A DNA stretch of 64,000 nt from an uncultured Aliiroseovarius sp. (GTDB taxonomy: Bacteria; Pseudomonadota; Alphaproteobacteria; Rhodobacterales; Rhodobacteraceae). Positions within the stretch are counted from its first letter, which is position 1; every line of letters starts with the position of its first letter. The notes below the pieces were generated by a model that made no database searches, was not told the DNA's origin, and saw only the letters and a program-made list of their open reading frames with translations. Positions 45,508 to 54,762 of the stretch are shown here, in pieces. Location: assembly GCF_947497285.1 (NCBI RefSeq), contig NZ_CANMFT010000001.1:1-64000 (forward strand), read 5' to 3'. Both the position numbers and the translations under genes were made by a program.

Positions 45508-46152
45508 ATGGCAAAGCAATTGGGATATCACAAGATCCGCGAGATCTTCGACCGCTTTCACGCGGCGGAACCCGAACCGAAGGGCGAGCTTGAGCATGTG
45601 AATGCCTACACGCTGGTGGTGGCGGTGGCCTTGTCGGCGCAGGCCACGGATGTCGGCGTAAACAAAGCCACGCGCGCATTGTTCAAGATTGCAGATTCGC
45701 CTGAAAAAATGCTGGCCCTTGGTGAAGAGGGCTTGACCGAACACATCAAAACCATCGGGCTGTTTCGCCAGAAAGCGAAGAACGTCATCAAGCTGAGCCG
45801 CATTCTGGTCGAGGAGTATGGCGGCGAGGTGCCCAATTCACGCGCGGCGCTGCAGGCGCTTCCGGGTGTCGGTCGCAAGACCGCCAATGTGGTTTTGAAC
45901 ATGTGGTGGGGCGTGCCGGCACAAGCGGTCGACACGCATATCTTTCGCGTCGGAAACCGCACCGGGATCGCCGTGGGAAAAGATGTGACTGCGGTCGAGC
46001 GCGCGATCGAAGACAACATCCCTGCCGACTATCAAAACCATGCACATCACTGGCTGATCCTGCACGGCCGCTATACCTGCAAGGCGCGCAAGCCAATGTG
46101 CGCAAATTGTATTATTCGGGACTTGTGCCCCTTCGAGGAAAAGAACTTATGA
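45508..46152 (+). CDS. nth: Endonuclease III (DNA glycosylase / AP lyase)
   Basis: Nth removes oxidised pyrimidines and cleaves the abasic strand. The 214-residue protein has ALSAQATDVGVNKATRALF, the helix-hairpin-helix LPGVGRKTANVVLN with the catalytic lysine, the catalytic aspartate in AVDTHIFRVGNRTG, and the 4Fe-4S cluster C-X6-C-X2-C-X5-C in CKARKPMCANCIIRDLC. The stop overlaps the following kinase gene by four bases (ATGA). Confidence 0.97.
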   Translation: MAKQLGYHKIREIFDRFHAAEPEPKGELEHVNAYTLVVAVALSAQATDVGVNKATRALFKIADSPEKMLALGEEGLTEHIKTIGLFRQKAKNVIKLSRILVEEYGGEVPNSRAALQALPGVGRKTANVVLNMWWGVPAQAVDTHIFRVGNRTGIAVGKDVTAVERAIEDNIPADYQNHAHHWLILHGRYTCKARKPMCANCIIRDLCPFEEKNL

Positions 46153-47141
46153 CGAAAAAGTATAAGGTTGTCGGGATCGGCAACGCGGTGGTGGACGTGT
46201 TGACCATGGCCGATGACAGCTTTCTTGAGATGATGGGCATTGAAAAAGGCATCATGCAACTGGTCGAACGGGAGCGGGCCGAGGTGTTGTATGGCTCGAT
46301 GAAGGACCGCAAACAGGCGGCGGGTGGATCTGTCGCCAACACGCTGGCGGGGATCGGCAAACTGGGCCTGTCGACCGGTTTCGTCGGGCGCGTGCATGAT
46401 GATGCGCTGGGTCGCTTCTATGCCGAAGCGATGGAGATGGACGGAACCCGTTTTGTGAACCCACCTGTGCCGGGGGGCGAACTGCCGACCTCGCGCTCGA
46501 TGATCTTCGTGTCACCGGATGGCGAACGGTCGATGAACACCTATCTGGGGATCTCGGCTGAACTTGGATCGGCTGATGTGGACCCCGACGTCGCCGCCGA
46601 TGCCGAGATCGTGTTTCTTGAGGGCTATTTGTTTGACAAGGACAAGGGCAAAGAGGCGTTTATCGACATGGCGCGCGCGTGCCGTGCGGCGGGCGGCAAG
46701 GCTGGCATCGCCATTTCCGACCCTTTCTGCGTTGAACGTCACCGCGACGACTTCCTGACACTGATCGAACACGAACTTGATTATGTGATCGGCAATGAAG
46801 ACGAAATCAGGTCGCTGTTTGAAGCGACTGACATGGAAGAAGCGCTGGCCAAAACGGCTGCGATTTGCCCCTTGGTTGCCTGCACCCGTTCGGGCGATGG
46901 CGTGACCATCGTGGCAGACGGTGAGCGGGTCGATGTGCCTGTCGAACGCATTGTGCCTGTGGATGCCACCGGGGCCGGGGACGGCTTTGCGGCGGGGTTC
47001 ATCTATGGCATGGCAACGGGTGCTGATATCCGAACCTGCGGGGAAATGGGGTGCACCATCGCAGGCGAAGTGATCCGTCACGTTGGTCCGCGCGCGGAAA
47101 GAAACCTGTTGGCGTTGCTGCGGGACAAAAACCTGGTCTGA
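46149..47141 (+). CDS. PfkB-family carbohydrate/adenosine kinase
   Basis: A 330-residue kinase of the PfkB/ribokinase superfamily. VVGIGNAVVDVLTMADDSFL, AAGGSVANTLAGIGKLGLST and the anion-hole catalytic motif DATGAGDGFAAGFIYGMA are clear. Overall it is closest by eye to the adenosine kinase-like group of alphaproteobacteria, but ribokinase-type or fructokinase substrates cannot be excluded. It is translationally coupled to nth by an ATGA overlap. Confidence 0.88.
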   Translation: MTKKYKVVGIGNAVVDVLTMADDSFLEMMGIEKGIMQLVERERAEVLYGSMKDRKQAAGGSVANTLAGIGKLGLSTGFVGRVHDDALGRFYAEAMEMDGTRFVNPPVPGGELPTSRSMIFVSPDGERSMNTYLGISAELGSADVDPDVAADAEIVFLEGYLFDKDKGKEAFIDMARACRAAGGKAGIAISDPFCVERHRDDFLTLIEHELDYVIGNEDEIRSLFEATDMEEALAKTAAICPLVACTRSGDGVTIVADGERVDVPVERIVPVDATGAGDGFAAGFIYGMATGADIRTCGEMGCTIAGEVIRHVGPRAERNLLALLRDKNLV

Positions 47142-47158
47142 GAGAGTAGCTGCTGGGC

Positions 47159-47977
47159 TCAGTCACCGAGCTTGGCGTGCACCTCGTCCAAGTCGATCTC
47201 GCCTATGGGCATCTTGTTGACCGGATTCTCAAAATCATATTTGAACAGGTTGAAATCGCGTTTGAAGATTTCATAGACAAGGTGCATTGACAGGTCATCG
47301 AAGTAATCCTCGACCGGGTGCAGACGTTTGGGTCCGTGCCCTTCGCTTTCATTGAAGCGCGGAATCTTGTCCAGATGCACAGTGTGTGGCGTCTCGATCG
47401 CATCAAGTACCTTTTGCATGCCGTCGTTGAATTTCTCGGTCCAGAAGATGTTGTCGTATTGTCCACCGTTTACGATGAAGGTCGAGACATGCCCGGACAT
47501 TGCTGACCAGTGGATGTCTGGGTCCATCGGGCGTCGCCACCGAATGGTGTCCCGTGCGAACAGCAAAAAGCGGCGGAAGCTTTCGACCTGATCGAACTCG
47601 AACCCGTTTTCTGGGTCTCCGACCTCGATGCCGTATTTCTGGATCAGCAGCGGCACCAGATTGCCGCGATACCGCTTTCCGTTACGCTGAATGCCGCAGA
47701 TCTTGTCAAAAAAGCTCGACAGGATACGCGTGTATGGGTTGCGGACACAGGTGAAGGCATAGCTTTTGTGGCCAAGAACATTCTGCTCGATCAGTTTTTG
47801 CGAGCCGTCTTGCGACCATTTGTGCAGCCGATCCTTGCTGTCGTGGATGTCGCCGTCGAAGAATTCGCCATGGTCAGAGTAATACATAATCTGACCAATG
47901 GTCGAGCAGGCGCATTTCGGGACAACCCGATACACGACGCTTTCACTTTCGGTCATCCACGTGCCCGGAAATCCCAT
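47159..47977 (-). CDS. Sulfotransferase family 2 protein
   Basis: A 272-residue sulfotransferase. The 5'-phosphosulfate loop is RVVPKCACSTIGQIM (about residues 17-31), and the 3'-phosphate motif is CVRNPYTRILSSFFDK. This fits the sulfotransferase_2 family, which transfers sulfate from PAPS to carbohydrates. The opening MGFPGTWMTESES differs from the membrane anchors of eukaryotic members, so this one is cytosolic. It diverges from a GT14-type glycosyltransferase gene with a 151-base AT-rich gap, suggesting a shared role in surface polysaccharide. Confidence 0.85.
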   Translation of the reverse strand: MGFPGTWMTESESVVYRVVPKCACSTIGQIMYYSDHGEFFDGDIHDSKDRLHKWSQDGSQKLIEQNVLGHKSYAFTCVRNPYTRILSSFFDKICGIQRNGKRYRGNLVPLLIQKYGIEVGDPENGFEFDQVESFRRFLLFARDTIRWRRPMDPDIHWSAMSGHVSTFIVNGGQYDNIFWTEKFNDGMQKVLDAIETPHTVHLDKIPRFNESEGHGPKRLHPVEDYFDDLSMHLVYEIFKRDFNLFKYDFENPVNKMPIGEIDLDEVHAKLGD

Positions 47978-48128
47978 ATACCTGCTGCCTCCTTGGCGCC
48001 CTTACTCGTCAATACCTGCACCCACTGCATGATTACGAAGAAAAAAGCAAAGAAACACTGTTTTTTCAATGGGTGTTCACGCTATCTATGCGACAATACC
48101 AGTGTTTCAGAGGTTTCGTCGCGCGCCT

Positions 48129-49706
48129 ATGGCTAAAATTGCTTTCATTTTGCTTTGCCACAAAGACCCCGACGCCATTATCAGTCAGGCGACGCGACTG
48201 ACGGCAGCCGGCGATTACATGTCGATTCATTTCGATGCGCGCTCCAACCCTGAACACTATCGGCGCATTCGTGCGGCGCTGGCCGACAATCCCAATGTGA
48301 CCTTCGCGCGCAAGCGGATCAAATGCGGGTGGGGGGAATGGTCGCTGGTGCAAGCCACGCTGAACGCGGTCGAAGCCGCGCTGGAGGCGTTTCCGCGCGC
48401 GACCCATTTTTATATGGTCTCGGGCGATTGCATGGCGATCAAGTCCGCCGAATACACCCATGCATTACTGGATGCGTCTGACGCGGATTACATCGAAAGC
48501 TTCGACTATTTCGAAAGCGACTGGATCAAGACCGGTATGAAAGAAGAGCGGCTGATCTATCGCCATTTCTTCAACGAGCGCACCCAGAAACGCCGTTTCT
48601 ATACCAGTTTCAATCTGCAAAGAAAGCTGGGGCTGACCCGCGAGATTCCGCAAGATATTCAGGTGATGATCGGCAGCCAGTGGTGGTGCCTGAGGCGACG
48701 TTCGGTTGAATGGATCGTCGAATTCACCCGCAAACGGAAAGATGTGATGCGGTTCTTTCGCACCACATGGATTCCGGATGAAACCTTCTTTCAGACCTTG
48801 ATCCGCCATTTGGTGCCAGAGCACGAAATCCGCTCGCGCACGCTGACATTTCTGATGTTCACCGACTACGGAATGCCGGTGACCTTCTATGATGATCACT
48901 ATGACCTGCTGCTCAGTCAGGACTTTCTGTTTGCCCGCAAAATCAGCCCAGAAGCGCGAGAGCTGAAGCGCAGGCTGGGCGATCTTTATGCTGATGAAGG
49001 GATCGAGTTCCACATCTCGAACGAAGGGCGCAGCCTGTTCAAATTTCTGACCGGGCGCGGCAGGATCGGACAACGTTTCGCGCCGCGTTTTTGGGAGGCG
49101 GAAAGCAGTCTGGGCCGGGATCGTGAGCTTTTGATTGTTGTCGCCAAGAAGTGGCATGTCGGAAAGCGGCTGTTGCACAAGATCGGGCAGGTCACGGACA
49201 TTCCGACGATCGAGTATTTGTTTGATGAAGAAAGCTGCCCGATGCCGGACCTTGGCGGCATTCAAACCCGGCTGGGCAAGCGCACACGTCACAGACGGGC
49301 GCTGATGCGGATGCTGTTTGATTACTATGATACCAACCGTTTGGTTGTGTGCATGGACCCAAACAACCTGGATTTGTTACAGGATTTCTTTTCGGACCGA
49401 TCCACCACCCGTTTGCTTGAAGTCGACAGCGAATTCTCGGACGATTACCTTTTGGGGCATGCCAAACGAGTCGGTCTTGCCGGAGAAAATACCTCGAAAG
49501 AATCAATTGATCGCTTGCTGCCAACCATCCGGGCCGATGTCGCCTTTGAAAGCGACTGCATCCGCGACGCGGGCTTTGAGGAGTATTATCGGATCAGCGA
49601 AACGGCCGATGCCGAAGCCAATGCGCTTCTCTTGTCGCGTTTTTTGTCGATTTCTCCCGACCGCGCGCAAGAAATCGCGGCAATGGACCACCTCTTTTCG
49701 GATTGA
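48129..49706 (+). CDS. Beta-1,6-N-acetylglucosaminyltransferase-like GT14 enzyme with a C-terminal extension (DUF5928-type)
   Basis: A 525-residue protein. The first about 290 residues match core-2/I-branching (GT14) enzymes: AKIAFILLCHKDPDAI, HFDARSNPEHYRRI, HFYMVSGDCMAIKS, GSQWWCLRRRSVEWIVEF and TWIPDETFFQTLI. The rest (about 320-525) is an extension that in Roseobacter proteins is called DUF5928; it contains ELLIVVAKKWHVGKRLLHKIG and KDxP-like nucleotide-binding patterns. No signal or anchor is visible, so a cytosolic role in surface glycan synthesis is likely. The ATG at 48129 is preferred; the frame extends to 48069. It is divergent from the sulfotransferase gene. Confidence 0.82.
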   Translation: MAKIAFILLCHKDPDAIISQATRLTAAGDYMSIHFDARSNPEHYRRIRAALADNPNVTFARKRIKCGWGEWSLVQATLNAVEAALEAFPRATHFYMVSGDCMAIKSAEYTHALLDASDADYIESFDYFESDWIKTGMKEERLIYRHFFNERTQKRRFYTSFNLQRKLGLTREIPQDIQVMIGSQWWCLRRRSVEWIVEFTRKRKDVMRFFRTTWIPDETFFQTLIRHLVPEHEIRSRTLTFLMFTDYGMPVTFYDDHYDLLLSQDFLFARKISPEARELKRRLGDLYADEGIEFHISNEGRSLFKFLTGRGRIGQRFAPRFWEAESSLGRDRELLIVVAKKWHVGKRLLHKIGQVTDIPTIEYLFDEESCPMPDLGGIQTRLGKRTRHRRALMRMLFDYYDTNRLVVCMDPNNLDLLQDFFSDRSTTRLLEVDSEFSDDYLLGHAKRVGLAGENTSKESIDRLLPTIRADVAFESDCIRDAGFEEYYRISETADAEANALLLSRFLSISPDRAQEIAAMDHLFSD

Positions 49707-49759
49707 CGAGACACGCTCAGACCGGACGTTGAAGATACGACCGATGAAGGAAACATCAG

Positions 49760-50146
49760 ATGACTTATGCCTATGACGATCAGAACATCTTTGCAAAGAT
49801 CCTGCGGGGAGAGATCCCGAGCGACACAGTTTATGAAGATGAATTTGCACTGGCATTTCGTGACATCCAGCCGCAAGCCCCGGTGCATGTGCTGGTCATC
49901 CCCAAAGGGCCGTATGTGAATTATGACCACTTTGCCTCTCGGGCGACTGACGCTGAAATCGTCGGCTATTCGCGTGCCATCGGCAAGGTTTGCGCCGTGC
50001 TTGGCGTTGACCCCGGTGCAGGCGGGCAAGGCTACCGGATGATCGCCAATACAGGCGAGGCCGGCGTGCAGGAGGTGCCGCACCTGCACACCCATATTCT
50101 GGGGGGGCGCATGCTGGGCCGGATGTTGAAACGCTTTGATGACTGA
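49760..50146 (+). CDS. HIT-family (HinT-like) nucleotide hydrolase
   Basis: A 128-residue HIT protein that starts MTYAYDDQNIFAKILRGEIPSDTVYE, the family N-terminus. The active-site His triad is HLHTHILGGR (H-x-H-x-H). HinT proteins hydrolyse AMP-lysine and other purine nucleoside phosphoramidates. It follows the GT14-like gene by about 50 bases and precedes a small zinc-finger protein gene, possibly in one operon. Confidence 0.93.
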   Translation: MTYAYDDQNIFAKILRGEIPSDTVYEDEFALAFRDIQPQAPVHVLVIPKGPYVNYDHFASRATDAEIVGYSRAIGKVCAVLGVDPGAGGQGYRMIANTGEAGVQEVPHLHTHILGGRMLGRMLKRFDD

Positions 50147-50215
50147 CCGGTTCTGGCTTGCGATGGCCCGCGTCACTGGTATCATGGCGCGAAACGAAAG
50201 AAGAAGGTGTCCGAC

Positions 50216-50422
50216 ATGACCCAGTCCCCGCCCGAAACCAAGATCGTGGACAGCTACAAAGTGTCCTGTGACGGGGGCGAAGGCGCCCTTGGCCATCCCC
50301 GTGTCTATTTGCAGATGCCGCAGGAACATGGCTGGGTCGAATGCCCCTATTGTGACTGCAAATTTGTCCATAAGGATTTTGCAGACACAGTCGCAAAGGC
50401 CGGGGGCCCTCAGGCGGCTTGA
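50216..50422 (+). CDS. Small zinc-finger domain protein (NDUFS6-like)
   Basis: A 68-residue protein with a single short zinc-binding core: SYKVSCDGGEGALGHPRVYL and the HGWVECPYCDCKFVH pattern (C...H...C-x2-C). This matches the zf-CHCC domain of complex I subunit NDUFS6/NUMM, found in alphaproteobacteria. In mitochondria the protein is a complex I assembly/stability subunit. ATG 50216 is chosen with AGAAGG upstream; GTG 50207 is three codons longer. It lies about 100 bases before polA. Confidence 0.85.
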   Translation: MTQSPPETKIVDSYKVSCDGGEGALGHPRVYLQMPQEHGWVECPYCDCKFVHKDFADTVAKAGGPQAA

Positions 50423-50525
50423 CGCTTTGAACGGACGACAGACTGACGGGACCTGACAAGGCCGCGGGCAGGCGCTGCGCGGCCTTTGCCGACCCTGCGC
50501 GTATGATAAATAAAGGGAGAGAGTG

Positions 50526-53324
50526 ATGAGCTTCGGTAAGGGATGTCATCTGCACTTGGTCGACGGGTCGGCTTTCATCTTCCGCGCTTATCATGCGTTG
50601 CCACCCCTGACGCGCAAATCCGACGGCCTTCCCATCGGGGCTGTTGCCGGATTTTGCAACATGCTGTTCAAGTTTGTCGAAGACAATGAAGGGGCGGATG
50701 CACCGACCCATGTGGCGGTGATCTTTGACCATTCGGGCAAAAGCTTTCGCAACGATATGTATCCGCTCTACAAAGCCAACCGCCCGCCCGCGCCCGAAGA
50801 CCTTGTGCCGCAATTCCCGCTGACCCGCGACGCGACGCGCGCCTTCAACATCGCCTGTATCGAGAAAGAAGGGTTCGAGGCCGACGACATCATCGCCACC
50901 TTTGCAAAACGCGCCAACGCCGCCGGGGCGCGGGTCACGATCCTGTCTTCGGACAAGGACTTGATGCAGCTTGTTGGCGGCGGGGTCGAGATGTTGGACC
51001 CGATGAAGAACAAGCGCATCGGTGTGGAAGGGGTCGAAGAAAAGTTTGGCGTCGGGCCGGACCGTGTCGTGGATGTGCAGGCACTTGCGGGTGACAGCGT
51101 GGACAACGTGCCCGGCGCACCTGGGATCGGGATCAAGACCGCAGCGCTTTTGATCAACGAATACGGAGACCTGGACACGCTTTTGGCGCGCGCCGACGAG
51201 ATCAAACAGCCCAAGCGCCGCCAGTCCCTGATCGACAACATCGAACAAATCCGCATCAGCCGCGATCTTGTGAAGCTGGATGATGACATGGATCTGGACA
51301 TCCCGTTTGAAGATCTGGAACTAAGAGACCCCGATGCCGAAGACCTGTTGTCCTTTCTGGCCGAGATGGAGTTTCGCACGCTGACCAATCGGGTGGCCAA
51401 GAAGCTTGGTGTGGACAGTCCCGAGATCAAGATCGTAGAGGCAGACGGCGCCGGGGTGACCACCGCACCAGAGATGCCCCCGATTGATCCCAGCCGCTAT
51501 GAGTGGGTGAAGGACGCCACCGCCTTGGCCGCCTGGGTCAGGCGCATTACCGAGCGTGGATATGTCGCCGTCGATACCGAAACAACCGGGCTTGACGAAA
51601 TGCGCGCGGATCTTGTCGGCATCTCGCTGGCGGTAGAGCCGGGCAATGCATGCTATATCCCGCTGATCCACAAGACCAGCCAGTCCGATGATCTGTTTGG
51701 CGGCACCGATCTGGCCGATGGGCAGATGGGGCTGGACGAAGTGCTGGCCATTCTGAAGCCGGTTCTGGAGGATCCTGCGATCCTGAAGATCGGTCAGAAC
51801 ATGAAATTCGATGCCAAGATTTTCGCCCGACAAGGTGTAGCGGTCGGGCCGATTGATGACACGATGCTGATTTCCTATGCGCAGAATGCGGGGCTGCATG
51901 GCCACGGGATGGACGCGCTGTCCGAACGCTATCTGAACCATAGCCCGATCCCTATCAAGTCGCTGCTTGGGGCTGGCAAGGCCGCGATCACCTTTGACCG
52001 TGTTCCGATCGAGGACGCGGTAAAATATGCCGCCGAGGACGCGGATATAACGCTGCGCCTGTGGCATGTCCTGAAGCCGCGCCTGCACACCGCACAAGTG
52101 ACCCGTGTCTACGAGCGGCTTGAACGCCCCTTGGTCCCGGTGCTGGCACAAATGGAGATGACGGGCATCAAGGTGGACCGCGAAGTCCTGTCGCGCATGT
52201 CCAATGCTTTCGCGCAAAAAATGGCCGGGTTCGAGGTCGAACTGCACCAGATTGCAGGTCGGGATTTCAACGTGCAAAGCCCTGCGCAAGTGGGTGAAAT
52301 TCTGTTTGACCAGATGGGGTTGGAAGGCGGCAAGCGCACGAAATCGGGGCAGTGGTCCACCCCCGCCGATGTGCTGGAAGACCTTGCCACGGAACACGAT
52401 TTTGCCGCGCGGGTTCTGGACTATCGCCAGCTGCAAAAGCTGAAATCGACTTATACGGACGCGCTGCAGGATCACATTCACCCTGACACAGGCCGCGTTC
52501 ATACCTCCTATTCGATTGCTGGGGCCAACACTGGACGGCTGGCATCGACGGACCCGAACCTGCAAAATATCCCGGTGCGCTCGGAAGAAGGCCGCCGCAT
52601 CCGCGAAGCCTTCGTCGCGCCCGAAGGCACCAAGCTGATCAGCCTCGATTACAGCCAGATCGAACTGCGTATTCTAGCCCATGTCGCCGGGATTGACGCG
52701 CTCAAACAAGCGTTCCGCGAGGGGCAGGACATTCACGCCATGACGGCCTCTGAAATGTTTGACGTGCCGCTGGACGAGATGACGCCAGACATCCGCCGAC
52801 AGGCCAAGGCGATTAATTTCGGGGTGATCTACGGCATTTCAGGCTTCGGACTGGCCCGCAATCTGCGCATTCCTCGGTCCGAGGCACAGGGCTTCATCGA
52901 CCGCTACTTTGAACGGTTCCCCGGCATTCGCCAGTATATGGATGAAACTGTTGCGTTTGCGAAAGAACACAAGCGTGTCGAGACCCTGTTTGGCCGGCGT
53001 ATCCACACCCCCGAAATCGGCGCCAAAGGTCCGCAAGCCGGCTTTGCCAAGCGCGCAGCGATCAACGCCCCCATTCAGGGCACGGCGGCTGACATCATCC
53101 GCCGAGCGATGGTGCGCATGCCTGACGCCATTGCGAAACTGCCCGCCAAGATGCTGTTACAGGTCCATGACGAATTGATCTTCGAGGTGGAGGAGGGTGC
53201 CGTGAATGAGGTGATCGAAGCGGTCCGCGGTGTCATGGAAAGCGCGGCTGAACCCGCGGTCAAGCTCGACGTGCCCTTGGTTGTGGACGCGGGCACCGGG
53301 ATGACTTGGGCCGAAGCGCATTAA
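50526..53324 (+). CDS. polA: DNA polymerase I
   Basis: PolA fills gaps, removes Okazaki primers and acts in repair. The 932-residue protein has all three domains: 5'-3' exonuclease (LHLVDGSAFIFRAYHALPPL, ILSSDKDLMQL), 3'-5' proofreading with YVAVDTETTGLDEM intact (about residue 350), and family A polymerase with LISLDYSQIELRILAHVAGI (about 700), RRQAKAINFGVIYGISGFGL (O helix) and LLQVHDELIFEVEE (about 880). The proofreading site looks complete. ATG 50526 is chosen; a GTG one codon upstream is also in frame. GGGAGAGAG supplies the ribosome site. Confidence 0.97.
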   Translation: MSFGKGCHLHLVDGSAFIFRAYHALPPLTRKSDGLPIGAVAGFCNMLFKFVEDNEGADAPTHVAVIFDHSGKSFRNDMYPLYKANRPPAPEDLVPQFPLTRDATRAFNIACIEKEGFEADDIIATFAKRANAAGARVTILSSDKDLMQLVGGGVEMLDPMKNKRIGVEGVEEKFGVGPDRVVDVQALAGDSVDNVPGAPGIGIKTAALLINEYGDLDTLLARADEIKQPKRRQSLIDNIEQIRISRDLVKLDDDMDLDIPFEDLELRDPDAEDLLSFLAEMEFRTLTNRVAKKLGVDSPEIKIVEADGAGVTTAPEMPPIDPSRYEWVKDATALAAWVRRITERGYVAVDTETTGLDEMRADLVGISLAVEPGNACYIPLIHKTSQSDDLFGGTDLADGQMGLDEVLAILKPVLEDPAILKIGQNMKFDAKIFARQGVAVGPIDDTMLISYAQNAGLHGHGMDALSERYLNHSPIPIKSLLGAGKAAITFDRVPIEDAVKYAAEDADITLRLWHVLKPRLHTAQVTRVYERLERPLVPVLAQMEMTGIKVDREVLSRMSNAFAQKMAGFEVELHQIAGRDFNVQSPAQVGEILFDQMGLEGGKRTKSGQWSTPADVLEDLATEHDFAARVLDYRQLQKLKSTYTDALQDHIHPDTGRVHTSYSIAGANTGRLASTDPNLQNIPVRSEEGRRIREAFVAPEGTKLISLDYSQIELRILAHVAGIDALKQAFREGQDIHAMTASEMFDVPLDEMTPDIRRQAKAINFGVIYGISGFGLARNLRIPRSEAQGFIDRYFERFPGIRQYMDETVAFAKEHKRVETLFGRRIHTPEIGAKGPQAGFAKRAAINAPIQGTAADIIRRAMVRMPDAIAKLPAKMLLQVHDELIFEVEEGAVNEVIEAVRGVMESAAEPAVKLDVPLVVDAGTGMTWAEAH

Positions 53325-53360
53325 GACCTGCAGCATGAGACCTGTGCGCAATCAGCGCGC

Positions 53361-54113
53361 CTAGCCCCTCATCCAAATCAGCCCGGCTTCGGTCTGGGCG
53401 GTGGGGTGGTATTCACCGCTGACCCAGCCGGCGTAGCCGTCTGCATCAACTTTGCGAAACCAGGCAGGGAAGTCGACATCACCGCGAATGGGTTCGCGCC
53501 GGTCCGGAAGGCCACCGACCTGAATGTGGCGCGTGATGGCTTTGTGCGTGTCCCAGGTTGACCACAGATCGCCGGTGATTTTCTCGGCATGGTAGGCGTC
53601 GAATTGCAGCCCCAGGTTCGGTGCGCCGACTTCGGCAATGATGGCGGCGGCCTGATCGAAATCGTTCAGAAAATACCCCGGCATATCCTGCGCATTGATG
53701 GGCTCGATGGTCAGGCTTTGCGCGGGCGCTTGCTTGGCGGCCCATCGCAGGTTTTCCACAAACGTCTGATGTGCGACCTGACCCTGCGCCTTGCCCGCCA
53801 TGATGTGCAGATGCGTGGCGTCGAACGCTTGGGCAAAGCGAACCGCACGCCTGAAATCATGTTGAAATCTGGCTTGTCCACCGGCAATGGCGCCAAATCC
53901 ACGATCCCCACCTGCCCAGTTTGGCGGCGGCGTATTGATCAGCACCATCTTCAGGTTGTTGGCCGTCAGCCGCCTTGTGATCTCGGACGCGGCATCGTCA
54001 TAGGGGAACAGCACTTCAACGGCCGCAAAACCCGCTGTAGCCGCAGCTTCGAAGCGGTCCAGAAATGGCAATTCCTTGAACAGAAGGGTCAGATTGGCGG
54101 CAAATTTCGGCAT
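53361..54113 (-). CDS. Hydroxypyruvate isomerase family TIM-barrel protein
   Basis: A 250-residue AP-endonuclease-2-like TIM barrel. It begins MPKFAANLTLLFKELPFLDRF and has AGFAAVEVLFPYDD, LTIEPINAQDMPGYFLNDF, LGLQFDAYHAEKITGDLW and HIQVGGLPDRREP, which together match hydroxypyruvate isomerase (Hyi/OtnI). Conserved metal ligands (Glu and His) are present in the EPIN, FDAYHA and QVGG segments. It would interconvert hydroxypyruvate and tartronate semialdehyde. It converges on polA, and the glycerate kinase at 36171 could act in the same pathway though it is not adjacent. Confidence 0.88.
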   Translation of the reverse strand: MPKFAANLTLLFKELPFLDRFEAAATAGFAAVEVLFPYDDAASEITRRLTANNLKMVLINTPPPNWAGGDRGFGAIAGGQARFQHDFRRAVRFAQAFDATHLHIMAGKAQGQVAHQTFVENLRWAAKQAPAQSLTIEPINAQDMPGYFLNDFDQAAAIIAEVGAPNLGLQFDAYHAEKITGDLWSTWDTHKAITRHIQVGGLPDRREPIRGDVDFPAWFRKVDADGYAGWVSGEYHPTAQTEAGLIWMRG

Positions 54114-54282
54114 CAGGGTTCGGGCTTTATTGTTTTCGCGACAATGGGCACGGCGGGAAGGTTTGGCAATTGTTGATTGGCGCGCGATGCGCGCAAAAGT
54201 GCAAGGATGGCGGCGCGCTGACATGCTTGCTTGACCAATTACAGGTTTGTTGTAGGTTTTTCCAATCAATCAGAGGGTCCAC

Positions 54283-54762
54283 ATGCGCCTTTTCGCCATT
54301 CCAGCACTTCTTGCATCACTGACGACACTGACGGGCTGCCAGTCGACGCAGGACACTGCGGCCTCGCGTGGGGCCGCGACCTTTTGTGACAGGGTTATCC
54401 GATGGGACCCCGTTGGTGCAGATGGTCAGGCAGAGCGCGCCGTGATCCGACCCGAGATTTGTGCAAAGCCTTCGGGACAGGATGTTTGGATAAAGGTGCC
54501 GCAGGTTCATACAAGACTGGGTGGCCGGCAGTTCTTTGTCCTGCTGCGGTCAGATGATCCGCATTTGCAGACAGACGCAGAAGGCACCCCACCGCGCCTT
54601 GCGGGGTGGACGCTTCAGGCGCGACCATTCAGCTATGCGCACGAAATCATTGCGATCCGCAGTGAAGGGGCCGAGGGGCCGTCGGCGCTTGCTACACAAG
54701 ACTGCCCGCGCAAAGCCGCTGGCAAGAAAAACGGGCAGAGCTACTGTATCGCAGCGCCCTAG
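54283..54762 (+). CDS. Small lipoprotein, unknown
   Basis: A 159-residue protein with a lipobox LTGC (Cys19) after a short signal, so it is a membrane lipoprotein. Four more cysteines (FCDRVI, EICAKP, DCPRKAAG and SYCIAAP) suggest disulfides. A beta-rich middle contains GRQFFVLLRSDDPHLQ. I recognise no family. Its TAG overlaps the stop of the convergent choV gene at CTAG (54759-54762). Confidence 0.75.
   Translation: MRLFAIPALLASLTTLTGCQSTQDTAASRGAATFCDRVIRWDPVGADGQAERAVIRPEICAKPSGQDVWIKVPQVHTRLGGRQFFVLLRSDDPHLQTDAEGTPPRLAGWTLQARPFSYAHEIIAIRSEGAEGPSALATQDCPRKAAGKKNGQSYCIAAP

Noticed and set aside
49896-51248. A 450-residue open frame antisense to the HIT, zinc-finger and polA genes
   Set aside because: It crosses three genuine genes and has no motif; shadow frame.
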